DNA of 13,985 bases from Synergistaceae bacterium. Lineage in GTDB: Bacteria; Synergistota; Synergistia; Synergistales; Aminobacteriaceae. Made by a program: the position numbers and the translations under genes. Within the stretch, counting starts at the first letter, position 1. Every line of letters begins with the position of its first letter. Location of the stretch: positions 1 to 13,985 of the forward strand of contig JALHFZ010000049.1 of the NCBI GenBank assembly GCA_022837505.1. The letters are read 5' to 3'. Positions 13,859 through 13,985 of the stretch are shown here, one piece after another. Under the pieces are notes generated by a model. The model did no database searches and had not been told where the DNA came from. It saw nothing but the letters and a program-made list of their open reading frames with translations.

Positions 13859-13985
13859 TTAAAATACGGCGTAGTCGGCGTCCCTCGGGTCTGCCACGAA
13901 CATATGCCCCGGAAGGTGGGTGATGCAGAAGGGGGGCTTCACGGCCATGATGGCGGCCTGGGGGGTGCAGCCGCAGGCCCAGAAG
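13859..13985 (-). CDS. DUF1445 putative hydro-lyase (YcsI/D-glutamate cyclase-like family), C-terminal end only
   Basis: The last 41 residues of a minus-strand gene enter from the right edge. They begin FWACGCTPQAA, continue with VKPPFCITHLPGHMFVAD and end RDADYAVF before TAA (13859-13861). The FWACGxTPQ and ITHxPGxM blocks are the C-terminal signature of the DUF1445 family (YcsI and eukaryotic D-glutamate cyclase relatives), whose members are annotated as putative hydro-lyases. Nearly 85 percent of the usual length of about 260 residues lies outside the window, so nothing more can be said on function or start. The gene is followed by its own terminator and is not part of the exporter operon. 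Confidence 0.85.
   Translation of the reverse strand, partial: FWACGCTPQAAIMAVKPPFCITHLPGHMFVADPRDADYAVF

Noticed and set aside
1..13985. CRISPR arrays, tRNA or rRNA genes, insertion sequences, phage genes, toxin-antitoxin or defence systems
   Set aside because: I looked for direct repeats with regular spacing, cloverleaf ends, transposase motifs and terminal inverted repeats by eye and saw none.

Overview
The window looks like a chromosomal segment of a diderm, probably anaerobic, bacterium. The GC-rich right part (DUF1445 hydro-lyase family end, TetR-controlled ABC exporter, SSF symporter, WbpP-type epimerase) resembles what is common in Synergistota, but that assignment is inference from gene content and style. 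No rRNA, tRNA, CRISPR or intact mobile element is visible.

Left part (1-5712, plus strand, mosaic and often AT-rich): a surface-polysaccharide or glycolipid block. It holds the end of a GT4 glycosyltransferase, a 168-base gap with a candidate promoter, a large GT-C membrane glycosyltransferase with a C-terminal beta-rich domain, a DPM1-like GT2 glycosyltransferase with two C-terminal membrane helices, an unrecognised 82-residue protein, a class I methyltransferase, and a lysylphosphatidylglycerol-synthase-TM (UPF0104-type) membrane protein. The last four genes overlap one another. A workable reading is that the GT2 enzyme charges a polyprenyl phosphate with a sugar, a membrane protein moves or handles the lipid-linked sugar, and the GT-C enzyme transfers it outside the membrane. 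A strong bidirectional hairpin (5666-5712) ends this block.

Middle part (5727-9381, minus strand, GC-rich): SSF sodium:solute symporter, WbpP-like UDP-N-acetylhexosamine 4-epimerase and a membrane-anchored metallophosphoesterase, closely spaced and probably one transcript, preceded by about 200 bases of gene-free leader.

Right part (9586-13794, minus strand, GC-rich): a compact operon of TetR regulator, HlyD/DevB-like membrane fusion protein, DevC/MacB-like permease, ABC ATPase and small cupin. The first three junctions are ATGA overlaps (the last of these may use a slightly later start). The promoter has a perfect TTGACA, a 17-base spacer and TAAGAT, with a perfect 8+8 inverted repeat covering the -10: a textbook autoregulated efflux operon. 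It ends in a hairpin at 9586-9621. At the right edge the last 41 residues of a DUF1445 protein enter, insulated from the tetR promoter by another hairpin.

No wholly new system could be demonstrated. The most interesting unknowns are the 82-residue coupled ORF in the polysaccharide block and the cupin joined to the exporter operon.
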